Source: Streptomyces sp. MspMP-M5
GTDB taxonomy: Bacteria > Actinomycetota > Actinomycetes > Streptomycetales > Streptomycetaceae
Length of the DNA: 36,407 nucleotides
NCBI RefSeq assembly: GCF_000373585.1
Contig: NZ_KB891900.1
Coordinates: 35,662 to 72,068, forward strand
Direction of reading: 5' to 3'
Part shown: positions 8,725-16,119 of the stretch, piece after piece
Position numbering within the stretch: position 1 is the stretch's first letter
Layout of the letters: the number at the start of each line of letters is the position of its first letter
Notes under the pieces: generated by a model
What the model saw: only the letters and a program-made list of their open reading frames with translations
Databases searched by the model: none
Told to the model about the DNA's origin: nothing
Program-made: the position numbers and the translations under genes

Positions 8725-8730
8725 TATGCT
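8725..8730 (+). promoter_or_regulatory. -10 element, leaderless start of the MarR gene
   Basis: TATGCT is followed by seven bases and the ATG at 8738. It favours that ATG over the one at 8726, which lies inside the -10 element. Confidence 0.65.
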
Positions 8731-8737
8731 AAAGACC

Positions 8738-9175
8738 ATGCCGGAACTGTCCAACGGCGCCGACGCTGACGCCGTGAATTCCCTGCGGTCCGCCGTGATG
8801 CGGCTCTCGCGCCGACTGAAGCACCAGCGGGTCGACGAGTCGCTCAGCCCCACCGAGATGTCGGTGCTCGGCACCCTCGCCCGCTGCGGCCGCGCCACGC
8901 CCGGCGAGCTGGCCCGCAAGGAGCATGTCCAGCCGCCGTCCATGACCCGGATCGTGGCGATGCTGGAGGCCAAGGGACTGGTCCGGCTGGAGGCGCACCC
9001 CGACGACCGCCGCCAGAAGGTGGTCACCCAGACCGAACAGGCCGAGGCGATGCTCGAGGAGAGCCGCCGCAAGCGCAACGCCTGGCTCGCCGAGCTGGCC
9101 TCCGGGCTGGACGCGGACGAGTGGGCCAAGGTGCGGGACGCCGCGCCTGTACTGGAGAAACTCGCACAGCTGTAG
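8738..9175 (+). CDS. MarR-family transcriptional regulator, 145 aa
   Basis: Winged helix-turn-helix repressor. The recognition region runs from TPGELARKE through QPPSMTRIVAMLEAKGLV and the wing carries HPDDRRQKVV; flanking helices form the dimer interface. The start at 8738 gives MPELSNG and is supported by a TATGCT -10 element seven bases upstream, so the mRNA is probably leaderless. The next gene, an MFS exporter, starts 30 bases downstream on the same strand. A MarR repressor controlling an adjacent efflux pump is a common arrangement, so export of a toxic compound that is also the MarR ligand is likely; the ligand is not visible. Confidence 0.9.
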   Translation: MPELSNGADADAVNSLRSAVMRLSRRLKHQRVDESLSPTEMSVLGTLARCGRATPGELARKEHVQPPSMTRIVAMLEAKGLVRLEAHPDDRRQKVVTQTEQAEAMLEESRRKRNAWLAELASGLDADEWAKVRDAAPVLEKLAQL

Positions 9176-9188
9176 CCGCAGGACCTTG

Positions 9189-9195
9189 AAGGAGG
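9189..9195 (+). promoter_or_regulatory. Strong Shine-Dalgarno for a TTG start
   Basis: AAGGAGG ends ten bases before the TTG at 9206. It is the clearest Shine-Dalgarno in the first third of the window and justifies the rare start codon. Confidence 0.8.
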
Positions 9196-9205
9196 CGAAC
9201 CCACT

Positions 9206-10603
9206 TTGAGTACGGGATCCGGAGCACACTCCGCCCCCGCACCGAACCCCGACGACACCCCCGCCCCCGACACCGGAGCCGACGCCCCCGCCCGCACGGG
9301 CATGTTCAGCTCGCTCCGGATACGCAACTACCGCCTCTTCGCCACCGGCCAGGTGGTCTCCAACACGGGCACCTGGATGCAGCGCATCGCCCAGGACTGG
9401 CTGGTGCTCAGCCTCACCGGCTCGTCCGGCGCGGTCGGCATCACCACCGCGCTGCAGTTCCTGCCGATGCTCCTCTTCGGCCTCTACGGCGGCGTGCTCA
9501 CCGACCGCTTCGCCAAGCGCAGGCTGCTGCTGTGCACCCAGTCCGCGATGGGCCTGACCGGCCTGGCGCTGGCCGGGCTCACCCTCAGCGGCCAGGTCCA
9601 GGTCTGGCACGTCTACGCCGGCGCCTTCCTGCTCGGCCTGGTCACCGTCGTCGACAACCCGGCCCGGCAGGCGTTCGTCTCCGAGATGGTCGGCCGGCGG
9701 GACCTGCGCAACGCCGTCAGCCTGAACTCCGCCAACTTCCAGTCCGCCCGGCTGATCGGCCCGGCCGTCGCCGGCGTGCTGATCACCGCCCTCGGCAGCG
9801 GCTGGGCGTTCCTCTTCAACGGCCTGTCGTTCCTCGCCCCGATCACCGGTCTGCTGATGATGCGCACCGCCGAGCTCCACAAGGCGGACCGCGTCCCGCG
9901 CAGCAAGGGACAGCTGCGGGAGGGCCTGGCCTACGTCCGCGACCACCCCGAGCTGATCTGGCCCATCGTCCTGGTCGGCTTCATCGGCACCTTCGGCTTC
10001 AACTTCCCGATCTGGCTGACCGCCTTCACCTACAAGGTCTTCCACGCCGGCGCCGGCACCTACGCGCTGTTCAACGGCCTGATGGCGGCCGGTTCGCTGA
10101 TCGGTGCGCTGCTCGCGGCCCGCCGCTCCGGCTCCCGGCTGCGGATGCTGGTCGGTGCGGCGCTGGTCTTCGGCCTGCTGGAGTGCGTCGCGGCGCTGGC
10201 GCCCGGCTTCTGGGTCTTCGCGGCGCTGCTCGCCCCGATCGGCCTGGTGGGCCTGACGATCAACGTCACCGCCAACTCCAGCGTCCAGATGGCCACCGAC
10301 CCGGCCATGCGCGGCCGGGTGCTGAGCCTGTTCATGATGGTCTTCATGGGCGGGACGCCGCTCGGCGCGCCGCTGGTCGGCTGGGTCACCGACGCCTACG
10401 GCCCGCGGTTCGGCTTCCTCGCCGGCGGTGTGGTCTCCATGGCGGCCGCGGCCCTGGTCGGCCTGGCCCTGGCCCGGTCCGGCGGACTCCGCCTCAAGAT
10501 CGACCTGCGGCGCGGCCACCAGCATGTGGCGTTCGTGCCGCGCATGGGCGCCGCCGGGGTGGGCGACGAGGCCCCGGAGCAGAAGCTGGCGGCCGCAGCG
10601 TAG
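9206..10603 (+). CDS. MFS transporter, probable drug exporter, 465 aa
   Basis: Major facilitator superfamily permease with about 12 membrane helices beginning near residue 38 (LRIRNYRLFATGQVVSNTG). The loop LTDRFAKRRLL matches the MFS loop 2-3 signature and ARQAFVSEMVGRRDLRNAVSLNSA is typical of the EntS/enterobactin-exporter-like subgroup. A proline- and alanine-rich N-terminal tail (about 35 residues) precedes the first helix and a soluble basic tail follows the last. Translation starts at TTG 9206 after AAGGAGG. It follows the MarR gene by 30 bases and should be co-transcribed. The substrate is not deducible. Confidence 0.9.
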   Translation: MSTGSGAHSAPAPNPDDTPAPDTGADAPARTGMFSSLRIRNYRLFATGQVVSNTGTWMQRIAQDWLVLSLTGSSGAVGITTALQFLPMLLFGLYGGVLTDRFAKRRLLLCTQSAMGLTGLALAGLTLSGQVQVWHVYAGAFLLGLVTVVDNPARQAFVSEMVGRRDLRNAVSLNSANFQSARLIGPAVAGVLITALGSGWAFLFNGLSFLAPITGLLMMRTAELHKADRVPRSKGQLREGLAYVRDHPELIWPIVLVGFIGTFGFNFPIWLTAFTYKVFHAGAGTYALFNGLMAAGSLIGALLAARRSGSRLRMLVGAALVFGLLECVAALAPGFWVFAALLAPIGLVGLTINVTANSSVQMATDPAMRGRVLSLFMMVFMGGTPLGAPLVGWVTDAYGPRFGFLAGGVVSMAAAALVGLALARSGGLRLKIDLRRGHQHVAFVPRMGAAGVGDEAPEQKLAAAA

Positions 10604-10610
10604 CCCGGCA

Positions 10611-10636
10611 CGCCGTGCCGTTCACCGGGCACGGCG
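10611..10636. terminator. Terminator-like hairpin after the MFS gene
   Basis: GCCGTGCC (10612-10619) pairs with GGCACGGC (10628-10635), extended by C10611-G10636. It lies just before the leaderless promoter of the ThpR gene. Confidence 0.5.
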
Positions 10637-10649
10637 GCGAGGCGGGGGC

Positions 10650-10655
10650 AACACT
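10650..10655 (+). promoter_or_regulatory. Weak -10 element before thpR
   Basis: AACACT is followed by six bases and the ATG at 10662. It keeps the A at position 2 and T at position 6 of the consensus; no Shine-Dalgarno is seen, consistent with a leaderless start. Confidence 0.4.
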
Positions 10656-10661
10656 GGCCCC

Positions 10662-11228
10662 ATGAGACTCTTCGCCGCCGTGCTGCCACCGGACCACTCC
10701 CTCGGCCAACTCGCCTCGGTGGTGGGCCACTTGAAGCGGCTGCCGGATGCCGACCGGCTGCGCTGGACCGGCCACGACGGCTGGCACTTCACCCTCGCCT
10801 TCTACGGCGAGGTGCCCGACGCGGACCTGCCCGAACTCCAGGAGCGGCTGGCCCGCGCCGCCGGCCGGCACGCCCCGTACGAGCTGCGGATCGCCGGCGG
10901 CGGCCGGTTCGGCGACCGGGTGGTGTGGGCCGGCGCGGACGGCGACCGGCCCGCGATGCGGCACCTCGCGGACGCCGCCGAGGCGGCCGGCCGCCGGACG
11001 GGCCTGCGGATGGGCGAGCACCGCCCGTACACCCCGCACCTCACCCTCGCCCGGAGCCGCACCGGCCATCTCGACCTCGTCCCGTACGCGGCGGCCCTCG
11101 CCGACTTCGCCGGCAGCCCCTGGACGGTCCGGGAGATGGCGCTGATGCGCAGCCACCCGCCGGCGCCCGGCGTCCCGGGCGCCCAGCCGCACTACGCACC
11201 GGTCGCCCGGTGGCCGCTGGGCGGCTGA
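10662..11228 (+). CDS. thpR: RNA 2',3'-cyclic phosphodiesterase (2H family), 188 aa
   Basis: Enzyme of the 2H phosphoesterase superfamily that opens 2',3'-cyclic phosphate ends of RNA, historically called 2'-5' RNA ligase. Both catalytic H-x-T motifs are present: HFTL (His42, Thr44) and HLTL (His126, Thr128), about 84 residues apart, and the length is normal. The start MRLFAAVLPP is typical of ThpR. It probably has its own leaderless promoter (AACACT) after the MFS terminator. The biological substrate in actinobacteria is not established. Confidence 0.92.
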   Translation: MRLFAAVLPPDHSLGQLASVVGHLKRLPDADRLRWTGHDGWHFTLAFYGEVPDADLPELQERLARAAGRHAPYELRIAGGGRFGDRVVWAGADGDRPAMRHLADAAEAAGRRTGLRMGEHRPYTPHLTLARSRTGHLDLVPYAAALADFAGSPWTVREMALMRSHPPAPGVPGAQPHYAPVARWPLGG

Positions 11229-11262
11229 GCCGGGCCGGTGCGGCGCCCCGTCCGGCCCCGGT

Positions 11263-11268
11263 TACGCT
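11263..11268 (+). promoter_or_regulatory. -10 element, leaderless start of the microprotein
   Basis: TACGCT is followed by six bases and the GTG at 11275. No Shine-Dalgarno precedes the GTG. Confidence 0.5.
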
Positions 11269-11274
11269 CAAAGG

Positions 11275-11361
11275 GTGGATCCCAAGACCCGTAACCGGAT
11301 CATGTCCGGGCTGCTCGCCGTGCTGCTGATCGTCGTCGTCGTGGCGGCGGCGCTGCGCTGA
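11275..11361 (+). CDS. 28-aa single-pass membrane microprotein
   Basis: A short gene with GTG start, 28 codons and a TGA stop. The protein has a polar, basic head VDPKTRNRI (residues 1-9) followed by an uninterrupted hydrophobic helix rich in Leu, Val, Ile and Ala (10-27) and a terminal Arg, so it should insert in the membrane with the N-terminus inside. A TACGCT -10 element six bases upstream indicates a leaderless transcript. I recall very similar MDPKTRNRIM-type short proteins in other Streptomyces, but could not check. It lies between thpR and the convergent aldo/keto reductase gene. Function is unknown. Confidence 0.65.
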   Translation: MDPKTRNRIMSGLLAVLLIVVVVAAALR

Positions 11362-11411
11362 CGCCGCGCACCCGGCCCACCCGCCTCACCCGCGCACCCG
11401 TCTCGCCCGGC

Positions 11412-12413
11412 TCACCAGGCGAACGCCTCCGGTGACGGCCCCGGTCCCGGGAAGACCTCGTCCAGGCCCGCCAGCAGCTCCGCCGGCAGTGCCAGCTCCA
11501 CCGCGCGCACTGCGGAGGCGAGCTGGTCGGCGGTGCGCGGGCCCACGATCGGGCCGGTCACCCCGGGCCGGGTGAGCAGCCACGCCAGCGCCACCTCGCC
11601 CGGCTCCAGGCCGTGTTCGCCGACGAGGTCCTCGTAGGACCGGATCTGCGCCCGGACCGCCGGGTCGGCCAGGGCGGCCGCGGACCGGCCGGAGGTCGAG
11701 CGAGCCGATCCGGTGCCCTCCCGCTCCTTGCGGAGCGCCCCGCCCAGCAGCCCGCCGTGCAGCGGCGACCAGGGGATCACGCCGAGTCCGTAGCCCTGGG
11801 CGGCCGGGACGACCTCCATCTCGGCCCGCCGCTCGACGAGGTTGTAGAGGCACTGCTCGCTGACCAGACCGTACGAACCGCGGCGCGCGGCCGCCTCGTT
11901 GGCCTGCGCGAGGTGCCAGCCGGCGTGGTTCGACGACCCGGCGTAGAGGATCTTCCCCTGCTGGACGAGGACGTCGACGGCCTGCCAGATCTCGTCCCAG
12001 GGGGTGGCCCGGTCGACGTGGTGGAACTGGTAGAGGTCGATGTGGTCGGTGTCCAGGCGCCGGAGGCTGGCGTCCACCGCCCGGCGGATGCTGAGCGCGG
12101 AGAGCCGGTCGTGGTTGGGCCAGGACGGTGTGCCGTCCGGTGCCATGTTCCCGTACACCTTGGTGGCCAGCACGGTCTTCTCGCGCCGCCCGCCGCCCTG
12201 GGCGAACCACGAGCCGATGATCTCCTCGGTGCGGCCCTTGTGCTCGCCCCAGCCGTAGACGTTGGCGGTGTCGAAGAAGTTGATGCCCGCGTCCAGCGCG
12301 GCGTCCATGATGCGGTGGCTGCCGGCCTCGTCGGTCTGCAGTCCGAAGTTCATCGTCCCGAGGACGAGGCGGCTGACCTTGAGTCCGGTGCGTCCCAGCT
12401 GCGTGTACTCCAT
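11412..12413 (-). CDS. Aldo/keto reductase, 333 aa
   Basis: Cytosolic NADPH-dependent oxidoreductase with the (beta/alpha)8 barrel of the AKR superfamily. The start MEYTQLGRTGLKVS and the catalytic tetrad are visible: Asp48 and Tyr53 in FFDTANVYG, Lys85 in ATKVYG and His131 in QFHHVD. IVGPRT near 293 is the usual cofactor phosphate-binding segment. It resembles the YajO/Gfo-like bacterial group with broad aldehyde substrates. The ATG at 12413 is the natural family start. It is the last of a minus-strand run (SGNH, 42 bases upstream) and convergent with the microprotein gene. Substrate unknown. Confidence 0.93.
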   Translation of the reverse strand: MEYTQLGRTGLKVSRLVLGTMNFGLQTDEAGSHRIMDAALDAGINFFDTANVYGWGEHKGRTEEIIGSWFAQGGGRREKTVLATKVYGNMAPDGTPSWPNHDRLSALSIRRAVDASLRRLDTDHIDLYQFHHVDRATPWDEIWQAVDVLVQQGKILYAGSSNHAGWHLAQANEAAARRGSYGLVSEQCLYNLVERRAEMEVVPAAQGYGLGVIPWSPLHGGLLGGALRKEREGTGSARSTSGRSAAALADPAVRAQIRSYEDLVGEHGLEPGEVALAWLLTRPGVTGPIVGPRTADQLASAVRAVELALPAELLAGLDEVFPGPGPSPEAFAW

Positions 12414-12455
12414 GGCCGTCCAGCCAAGCCCTTGGAGCGTGCCCGAGGCAAGGGG

Positions 12456-13136
12456 TCAGGGCGCGTACGGGCCGCCGACGTCCCACGCCTGGTGCAGTGC
12501 GTCGGCGAACGCCCCGGCCAGCAGGTGCTCGCCGTGCGGTGAGGGGTGGGTGCCGTCGTAGGTCGCCCGGTCGAGGTACCAGCCGGCCGGCTCGGAGGCC
12601 AGCAGCAGCGGCGAGGCGGGCGTGGAGAGGTCGGCCACCGCCTTGGCCAGCAGTTCGTTGAAGCGCGTGCACTGGGCGCCGAACTCCGGGTCGCCCAGGG
12701 CCCGTACGTTGGCTATCACGGGCATCAGCACCGCCCTGATGTGCGGGCGGGCGGCCCGTGCGCCGGCCACGAAGCGCCGGACGTTCTCCGCGGTCTGCTC
12801 GGGGTCGGTGTAGAAGCCGAGGTCGATCAGGCCCAGGGAGACCAGCAGGGTGTCGGGCCGGTGCGCGCGGACCGCGTCCTCGATCAGCGGCGCCATGTGC
12901 AGCCAGCCCTCGCCCCAGCCGGCCAGGTGGCGGCGGGCCTTCTCGGGGAAGGCCGCATCGGCGTAGGCGAAGGAGTCCGCGTCGCCGGTGGCCGGGTCGT
13001 GGAGGCCGGTGCGCGGGCCGACGAGGGCGCAGGGGCCTGGGTACGTGGCCGTGAGGTGCTGCCACATCCGGTAGCGCCACGTGAAGTCGCCGGAGCTGCC
13101 GATCGTCATCGAGTCCCCGACGCACATGATCCTCAT
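12456..13136 (-). CDS. SGNH/GDSL-family hydrolase, 226 aa
   Basis: Putative esterase/lipase of the SGNH superfamily. Block I is CVGDSMT (nucleophile Ser in GDS, within the first 12 residues) and block V is YDGTHPS with the Asp-x-x-His pair near the C-terminus. The block III Asn of the usual G-x-N-D motif is not obvious: the aligned place reads LGLIDLGF, so the oxyanion arrangement may differ. No signal peptide is present, suggesting an intracellular enzyme. Translation may begin at ATG 13136 or at the in-frame ATG three codons later, which has GGATGAGG upstream. Substrate unknown. Confidence 0.85.
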   Translation of the reverse strand: MRIMCVGDSMTIGSSGDFTWRYRMWQHLTATYPGPCALVGPRTGLHDPATGDADSFAYADAAFPEKARRHLAGWGEGWLHMAPLIEDAVRAHRPDTLLVSLGLIDLGFYTDPEQTAENVRRFVAGARAARPHIRAVLMPVIANVRALGDPEFGAQCTRFNELLAKAVADLSTPASPLLLASEPAGWYLDRATYDGTHPSPHGEHLLAGAFADALHQAWDVGGPYAP

Positions 13137-13192
13137 CCGGCCATGATGTCCGAGAACGCTACCGTCGGGTACGTGACGCTGGCCACGCCGCC

Positions 13193-13606
13193 CTAAGCCG
13201 GGGGTGCGTCCTCGATCAGCCGCAGTTCGTAGTGGAGCGTCGGCTCCCGGCGCAGCCGGTGGACGAGCGGCGCCACCAGCCCGTGGATCAGCGGGTACTT
13301 GCGGGTCAACGACCGCTCGGCGCGCCGGTTTTCGCGGGTGTCCGGGGCAAGCAGCCGGGCCCGGGCCCGGACGGGCGGTCCGATCGGGCGCCCGCGCCAG
13401 GTCGAGGCGCAGAACTCCACCTCGGGGAAGTTCCGGATCCGTTTGACCTTGCCGGCGCCGCCGACGGTGCGGAAGTAGGCACGGTCGCCGTCCACCGCCA
13501 CATTGACCGGGGTGCCGACCCCGGTGCCGTCCCTCTTGTACGTGGTCAGCAGGATCGTCGTCTGCTTCTCGAAGGGGGCGAGACCGGGGCTGGGGGAGGT
13601 CCTCAT
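13193..13606 (-). CDS. PPOX-class (F420/FMN split-barrel) protein, 137 aa
   Basis: Small split-barrel flavin/F420-binding protein of the pyridoxamine-phosphate-oxidase-like superfamily. The pattern TTYKRDGTGVGTPVNV followed by AYFRT, KVKRIRNFPEVEF and a GPPVRARARLL strand is that of the actinobacterial Rv2061-type F420-dependent oxidoreductases (TIGR03666), as I recall the family. The start MRTSPSPGL at 13606 is chosen; an ATG six codons upstream (13624) is possible. Downstream on the same strand are SGNH and AKR genes. The physiological substrate is unknown. Confidence 0.85.
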   Translation of the reverse strand: MRTSPSPGLAPFEKQTTILLTTYKRDGTGVGTPVNVAVDGDRAYFRTVGGAGKVKRIRNFPEVEFCASTWRGRPIGPPVRARARLLAPDTRENRRAERSLTRKYPLIHGLVAPLVHRLRREPTLHYELRLIEDAPPA

Positions 13607-13642
13607 GCCTCCATGGAGGCACATTCCACCCGATTCGTCATG

Positions 13643-13694
13643 CGGGCGGGCCCCGGCGGGGGCGCCGTGCGCCGTGTCCGCCGGGGCCCGCCCG
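13643..13694. terminator. Very strong hairpin after serC
   Basis: Perfect 17-base arms, 13643-13659 and 13678-13694, flank an 18-base loop that itself contains GGCGC-CGT-GCGCC. It lies between the stop of serC and the start of the PPOX gene, both on the minus strand, and should end the serC transcript. Confidence 0.7.
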
Positions 13695-13710
13695 TGCCGG
13701 TGTGGTGGTG

Positions 13711-13740
13711 CCGTCAGATGCCGTCAGATGCCGTCAGAGG
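13711..13740. repeat. Decamer tandem repeat over the serC stop
   Basis: CCGTCAGATG occurs twice, followed by CCGTCAGAGG. The unit nearest serC contains the serC stop (TGA, 13734-13736 on the minus strand). Because the period is 10, the TGA of each unit falls in a different frame. Confidence 0.8.
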
Positions 13741-14852
13741 CGGTCGATGACGTAGTCGATGCAGGCCGTCAGCGCCTCGACGTCCGCCGGGTCGATGGCC
13801 GGGAACATCGCGATCCGCAGTTGGTTGCGGCCCAGCTTGCGGTACGGCTCGGTGTCGACGATGCCGTTGGCGCGCAGCGTCTTGGCGATCGCCGCCGCGT
13901 CGATGTCGTCGTTGAAGTCGATCGTGCCGATGACCTGCGAGCGCTTCGCCGGGTCGGTGACGAAGGGGGTGGCGTGCTTGGAGTCCTCGGCCCAGCCGTA
14001 GAGGGTGCGCGAGGAGGTGGCGGTGCGGCGGACCGACCAGTCCAGGCCGCCCTGGCCGTTGATCCACTCCAGCTGCTCGTTGAGCAGGAAGAGGGTGGCG
14101 AGGGAGGGGGTGTTGTACGTCTGGTTCTTCAGGGAGTTGTCGATCGCGGTGGGGAGCGAGAAGAACTCCGGGACGTGGCGGCCGGAGGCGTGGATCGCGC
14201 GGGCGCGCTCCAGGGCGGCCGGGGAGAAGACGCCGAGCCAGAGGCCGCCGTCCGAGGCGAAGGACTTCTGCGGCGCGAAGTAGTAGACATCGGTCTGGGT
14301 GATGTCCACCGGGAGGCCGCCGGCGCCGGAGGTGGCGTCGACCAGCACCAGCGCGCCCTCGTCGGCGCCGGCCACCCGCCGGATCGGGGCCGCGACACCG
14401 GTCGAGGTCTCGTTGTGGGTGAAGGCGTAGACGTCCACGCCCGCCTCGGCGGCCGGCTCCGGGTGGGTGCCCGGGTCGGCCGAGATGACGGTGGGCTCGG
14501 CGAGCCAGGGCGCCAGCTTGGCGGCCTTGGCGAACTTCGAGGAGAACTCGCCGAAGGAGAGGTGCTGCGACTTGTTCTCGATCAGGCCGTGCGTCGCGAC
14601 GTCCCAGAACGCGGTGGAACCGCCGTTGCCCAGGACGACCTCGTAGCCCTCGGGGAGCTGGAAGAGGTCGCGCACGCCCTGCCGCACCTTGCCGACCAGG
14701 TTCTTGACCGGGGCCTGGCGGTGCGAGGTGCCGAGCAGCGAGGAACCGGTGGCGGCCAGCGCGTCGAGCGCCTCCGTACGCACCTTGGAGGGGCCCGCGC
14801 CGAAGCGTCCGTCGGCGGGCTTGAGGTCAGCGGGGATCTCGATATCAGCCAC
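13734..14852 (-). CDS. serC: Phosphoserine aminotransferase, 372 aa
   Basis: PLP enzyme converting 3-phosphohydroxypyruvate and glutamate to phosphoserine in serine biosynthesis. It is of the actinobacterial/mycobacterial SerC type: GAGPSKVR near residues 18-25, GNGGSTAFWD (75-84), Asp172 in VDATSGAGG and the Schiff-base Lys196 in APQKSFASDGG. Length and C-terminus are normal. The start is GTG at 14852, supported by a TAGGCT -10 element six bases upstream (leaderless). It is followed by a strong hairpin, so it is probably monocistronic, and is a housekeeping gene amid accessory enzymes. Confidence 0.97.
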   Translation of the reverse strand: MADIEIPADLKPADGRFGAGPSKVRTEALDALAATGSSLLGTSHRQAPVKNLVGKVRQGVRDLFQLPEGYEVVLGNGGSTAFWDVATHGLIENKSQHLSFGEFSSKFAKAAKLAPWLAEPTVISADPGTHPEPAAEAGVDVYAFTHNETSTGVAAPIRRVAGADEGALVLVDATSGAGGLPVDITQTDVYYFAPQKSFASDGGLWLGVFSPAALERARAIHASGRHVPEFFSLPTAIDNSLKNQTYNTPSLATLFLLNEQLEWINGQGGLDWSVRRTATSSRTLYGWAEDSKHATPFVTDPAKRSQVIGTIDFNDDIDAAAIAKTLRANGIVDTEPYRKLGRNQLRIAMFPAIDPADVEALTACIDYVIDRL

Positions 14853-14858
14853 GGGGGC

Positions 14859-14864
14859 AGCCTA
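14859..14864 (-). promoter_or_regulatory. -10 element, leaderless start of serC
   Basis: Minus-strand TAGGCT is followed by six bases and the GTG at 14852. Confidence 0.55.
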
Positions 14865-14929
14865 AGGGGTCGCGCGGGGGCCGGGTGGCGCGTCCAGCGG
14901 GTGAGATGACGGCCGGTCGGAGTGTGGAC

Positions 14930-15019
14930 GCGGACAGCGGACAGCGGACACGGGGTGTCACGGGTGCGGCTGACCCATCGGGCACGCTGCCTCAAACCCA
15001 TCGGGCACGCCTGCCTCAA
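14930..15019. repeat. Tandem repeats between serC and the WYL gene
   Basis: GCGGACA is repeated three times near 14930-14950. Further on, a 23-base unit at 14973-14995 beginning ACCCATCGGGCACG is repeated at 14996-15019 with one extra C. The second unit contains the WYL gene stop (15016-15018), so the duplication arose at the gene end. Confidence 0.8.
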
Positions 15020-16041
15020 GGGCGGTCCGCCGCGTAGAGGTCCGTGAGCGCGGCCGCGGCGTCGGCCAGGACGCGGCGCGCCTCGGGTGGGTCCAGGACC
15101 TCCAGGGAGTCGCCGAACTGGAGCAGTTGACGGACGGCGGCGAGTACTGGGTAGCCGAGTTCCAGGATGGCCCAGCCGTCGGCGGGGTCTTCGGCGGGGG
15201 CTCCGGCGGCGGTCGTCCCGTCGGCCCGGGGGTCCCCGCCGGCCTCCGTACGAGGTGGCGCGGTCAGCGTGGGGCCCAGGATGCGTACCGCCATGTCCAG
15301 GCGTTCCCGGCGGATCCGGGCGGTCACGCGTACCGGCGCCGGCCGCTCCTCCACCTGCTGCCGCAAGTGCGCCCAGACGTCCGCCAGTTCTGCGCCCGGC
15401 CGCCGCCGTACCGGGGCGTCGGTGACGGCCGCCGCGGCCACCCGGTCGGCCCGGAACAGCTGCGGCCGGCCGCGCCGGTCGGCGACCAGGTACCAGGTGC
15501 CGGCCTTGGCGACGAGCCCGTACGGGTCGACGGTGTAGGTGCGCGGCCGGGGCTCGCCGCTGTGCCGGTAGCGGATGCGCAGCCGCCGGTCGGTGAAGAC
15601 GGCGGTCTGCAGCTCGTCCAGGTCCACGGCCGGGCGGGGCCCGCTCAGCCAGCGGTCGGGGTCCACCAGGACGCGGCGGCCGACGAGTTCGGCGGCCGGG
15701 CGGTGCGGGGCCGGCAGCGCCGCCATCACCTTGCGCAGCGCCGAGCCCAGCGCCTCGTCGAGGCCGAGTGCGTGGTGCGCGCCCTGCGCCGCCAGGACGA
15801 ACAGCGCCCGGGCCTCGTCGGTGGTCAGACCGGTGACGTCGGTGCGGTAGCCGGGCAGCAGCGCGATCCCGCCGTGCCGGCCGCGCTCGGCGTAGACCGG
15901 TACCCCGGATGCCGAGAGTGCCTCGATGTCGCGGTAGACGGTGCGGGTGGAGACCTCCAGGCGGGCGGCCAGTTCGCTCGCCGGGACCCGGCCGCGGGTC
16001 TGCAGGAGCAGCAGGATCGAGAGCAGTCGGTCGGCCTTCAC
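15016..16041 (-). CDS. HTH-WYL (YafY-type) transcriptional regulator, 341 aa
   Basis: DNA-binding regulator. The N-terminal DeoR-like helix-turn-helix (ADRLLSILLLLQTRGRV ... STRTVYRDIEALSASGVPV, residues 3-48) is followed by a WYL domain with GTWYLVADRRGRPQLFRADRV around 180-200, a ligand- or nucleic-acid-sensing module. The start is GTG at 16041, with TATAAC six bases upstream. It is divergent from the FAD-linked oxidase, 78 bases apart, with a TGAC-N7-GTCA palindrome between, so it probably controls that oxidase and itself. A poorly conserved, Ala/Gly/Asp-rich stretch near 265-285 is likely a loop. The effector is unknown. Confidence 0.92.
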   Translation of the reverse strand: MKADRLLSILLLLQTRGRVPASELAARLEVSTRTVYRDIEALSASGVPVYAERGRHGGIALLPGYRTDVTGLTTDEARALFVLAAQGAHHALGLDEALGSALRKVMAALPAPHRPAAELVGRRVLVDPDRWLSGPRPAVDLDELQTAVFTDRRLRIRYRHSGEPRPRTYTVDPYGLVAKAGTWYLVADRRGRPQLFRADRVAAAAVTDAPVRRRPGAELADVWAHLRQQVEERPAPVRVTARIRRERLDMAVRILGPTLTAPPRTEAGGDPRADGTTAAGAPAEDPADGWAILELGYPVLAAVRQLLQFGDSLEVLDPPEARRVLADAAAALTDLYAADRP

Positions 16042-16080
16042 CCCTGGGTTATATCCCGCTCCCCGGCCGCGTTCTAAATA

Positions 16081-16095
16081 TGACGGCGGGTGTCA
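16081..16095. promoter_or_regulatory. Candidate WYL-regulator operator
   Basis: TGACGGCGGGTGTCA has TGAC/GTCA arms spaced by seven bases and overlaps the region just downstream of a TAAATAT -10-like sequence for the FAD-linked oxidase gene. TGTCA/TGACA-type palindromes are typical of YafY-like regulators; assignment here is by position. Confidence 0.5.
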
Positions 16096-16119
16096 GGTTA
16101 TTGCCGGAGAGTGCGCTGC

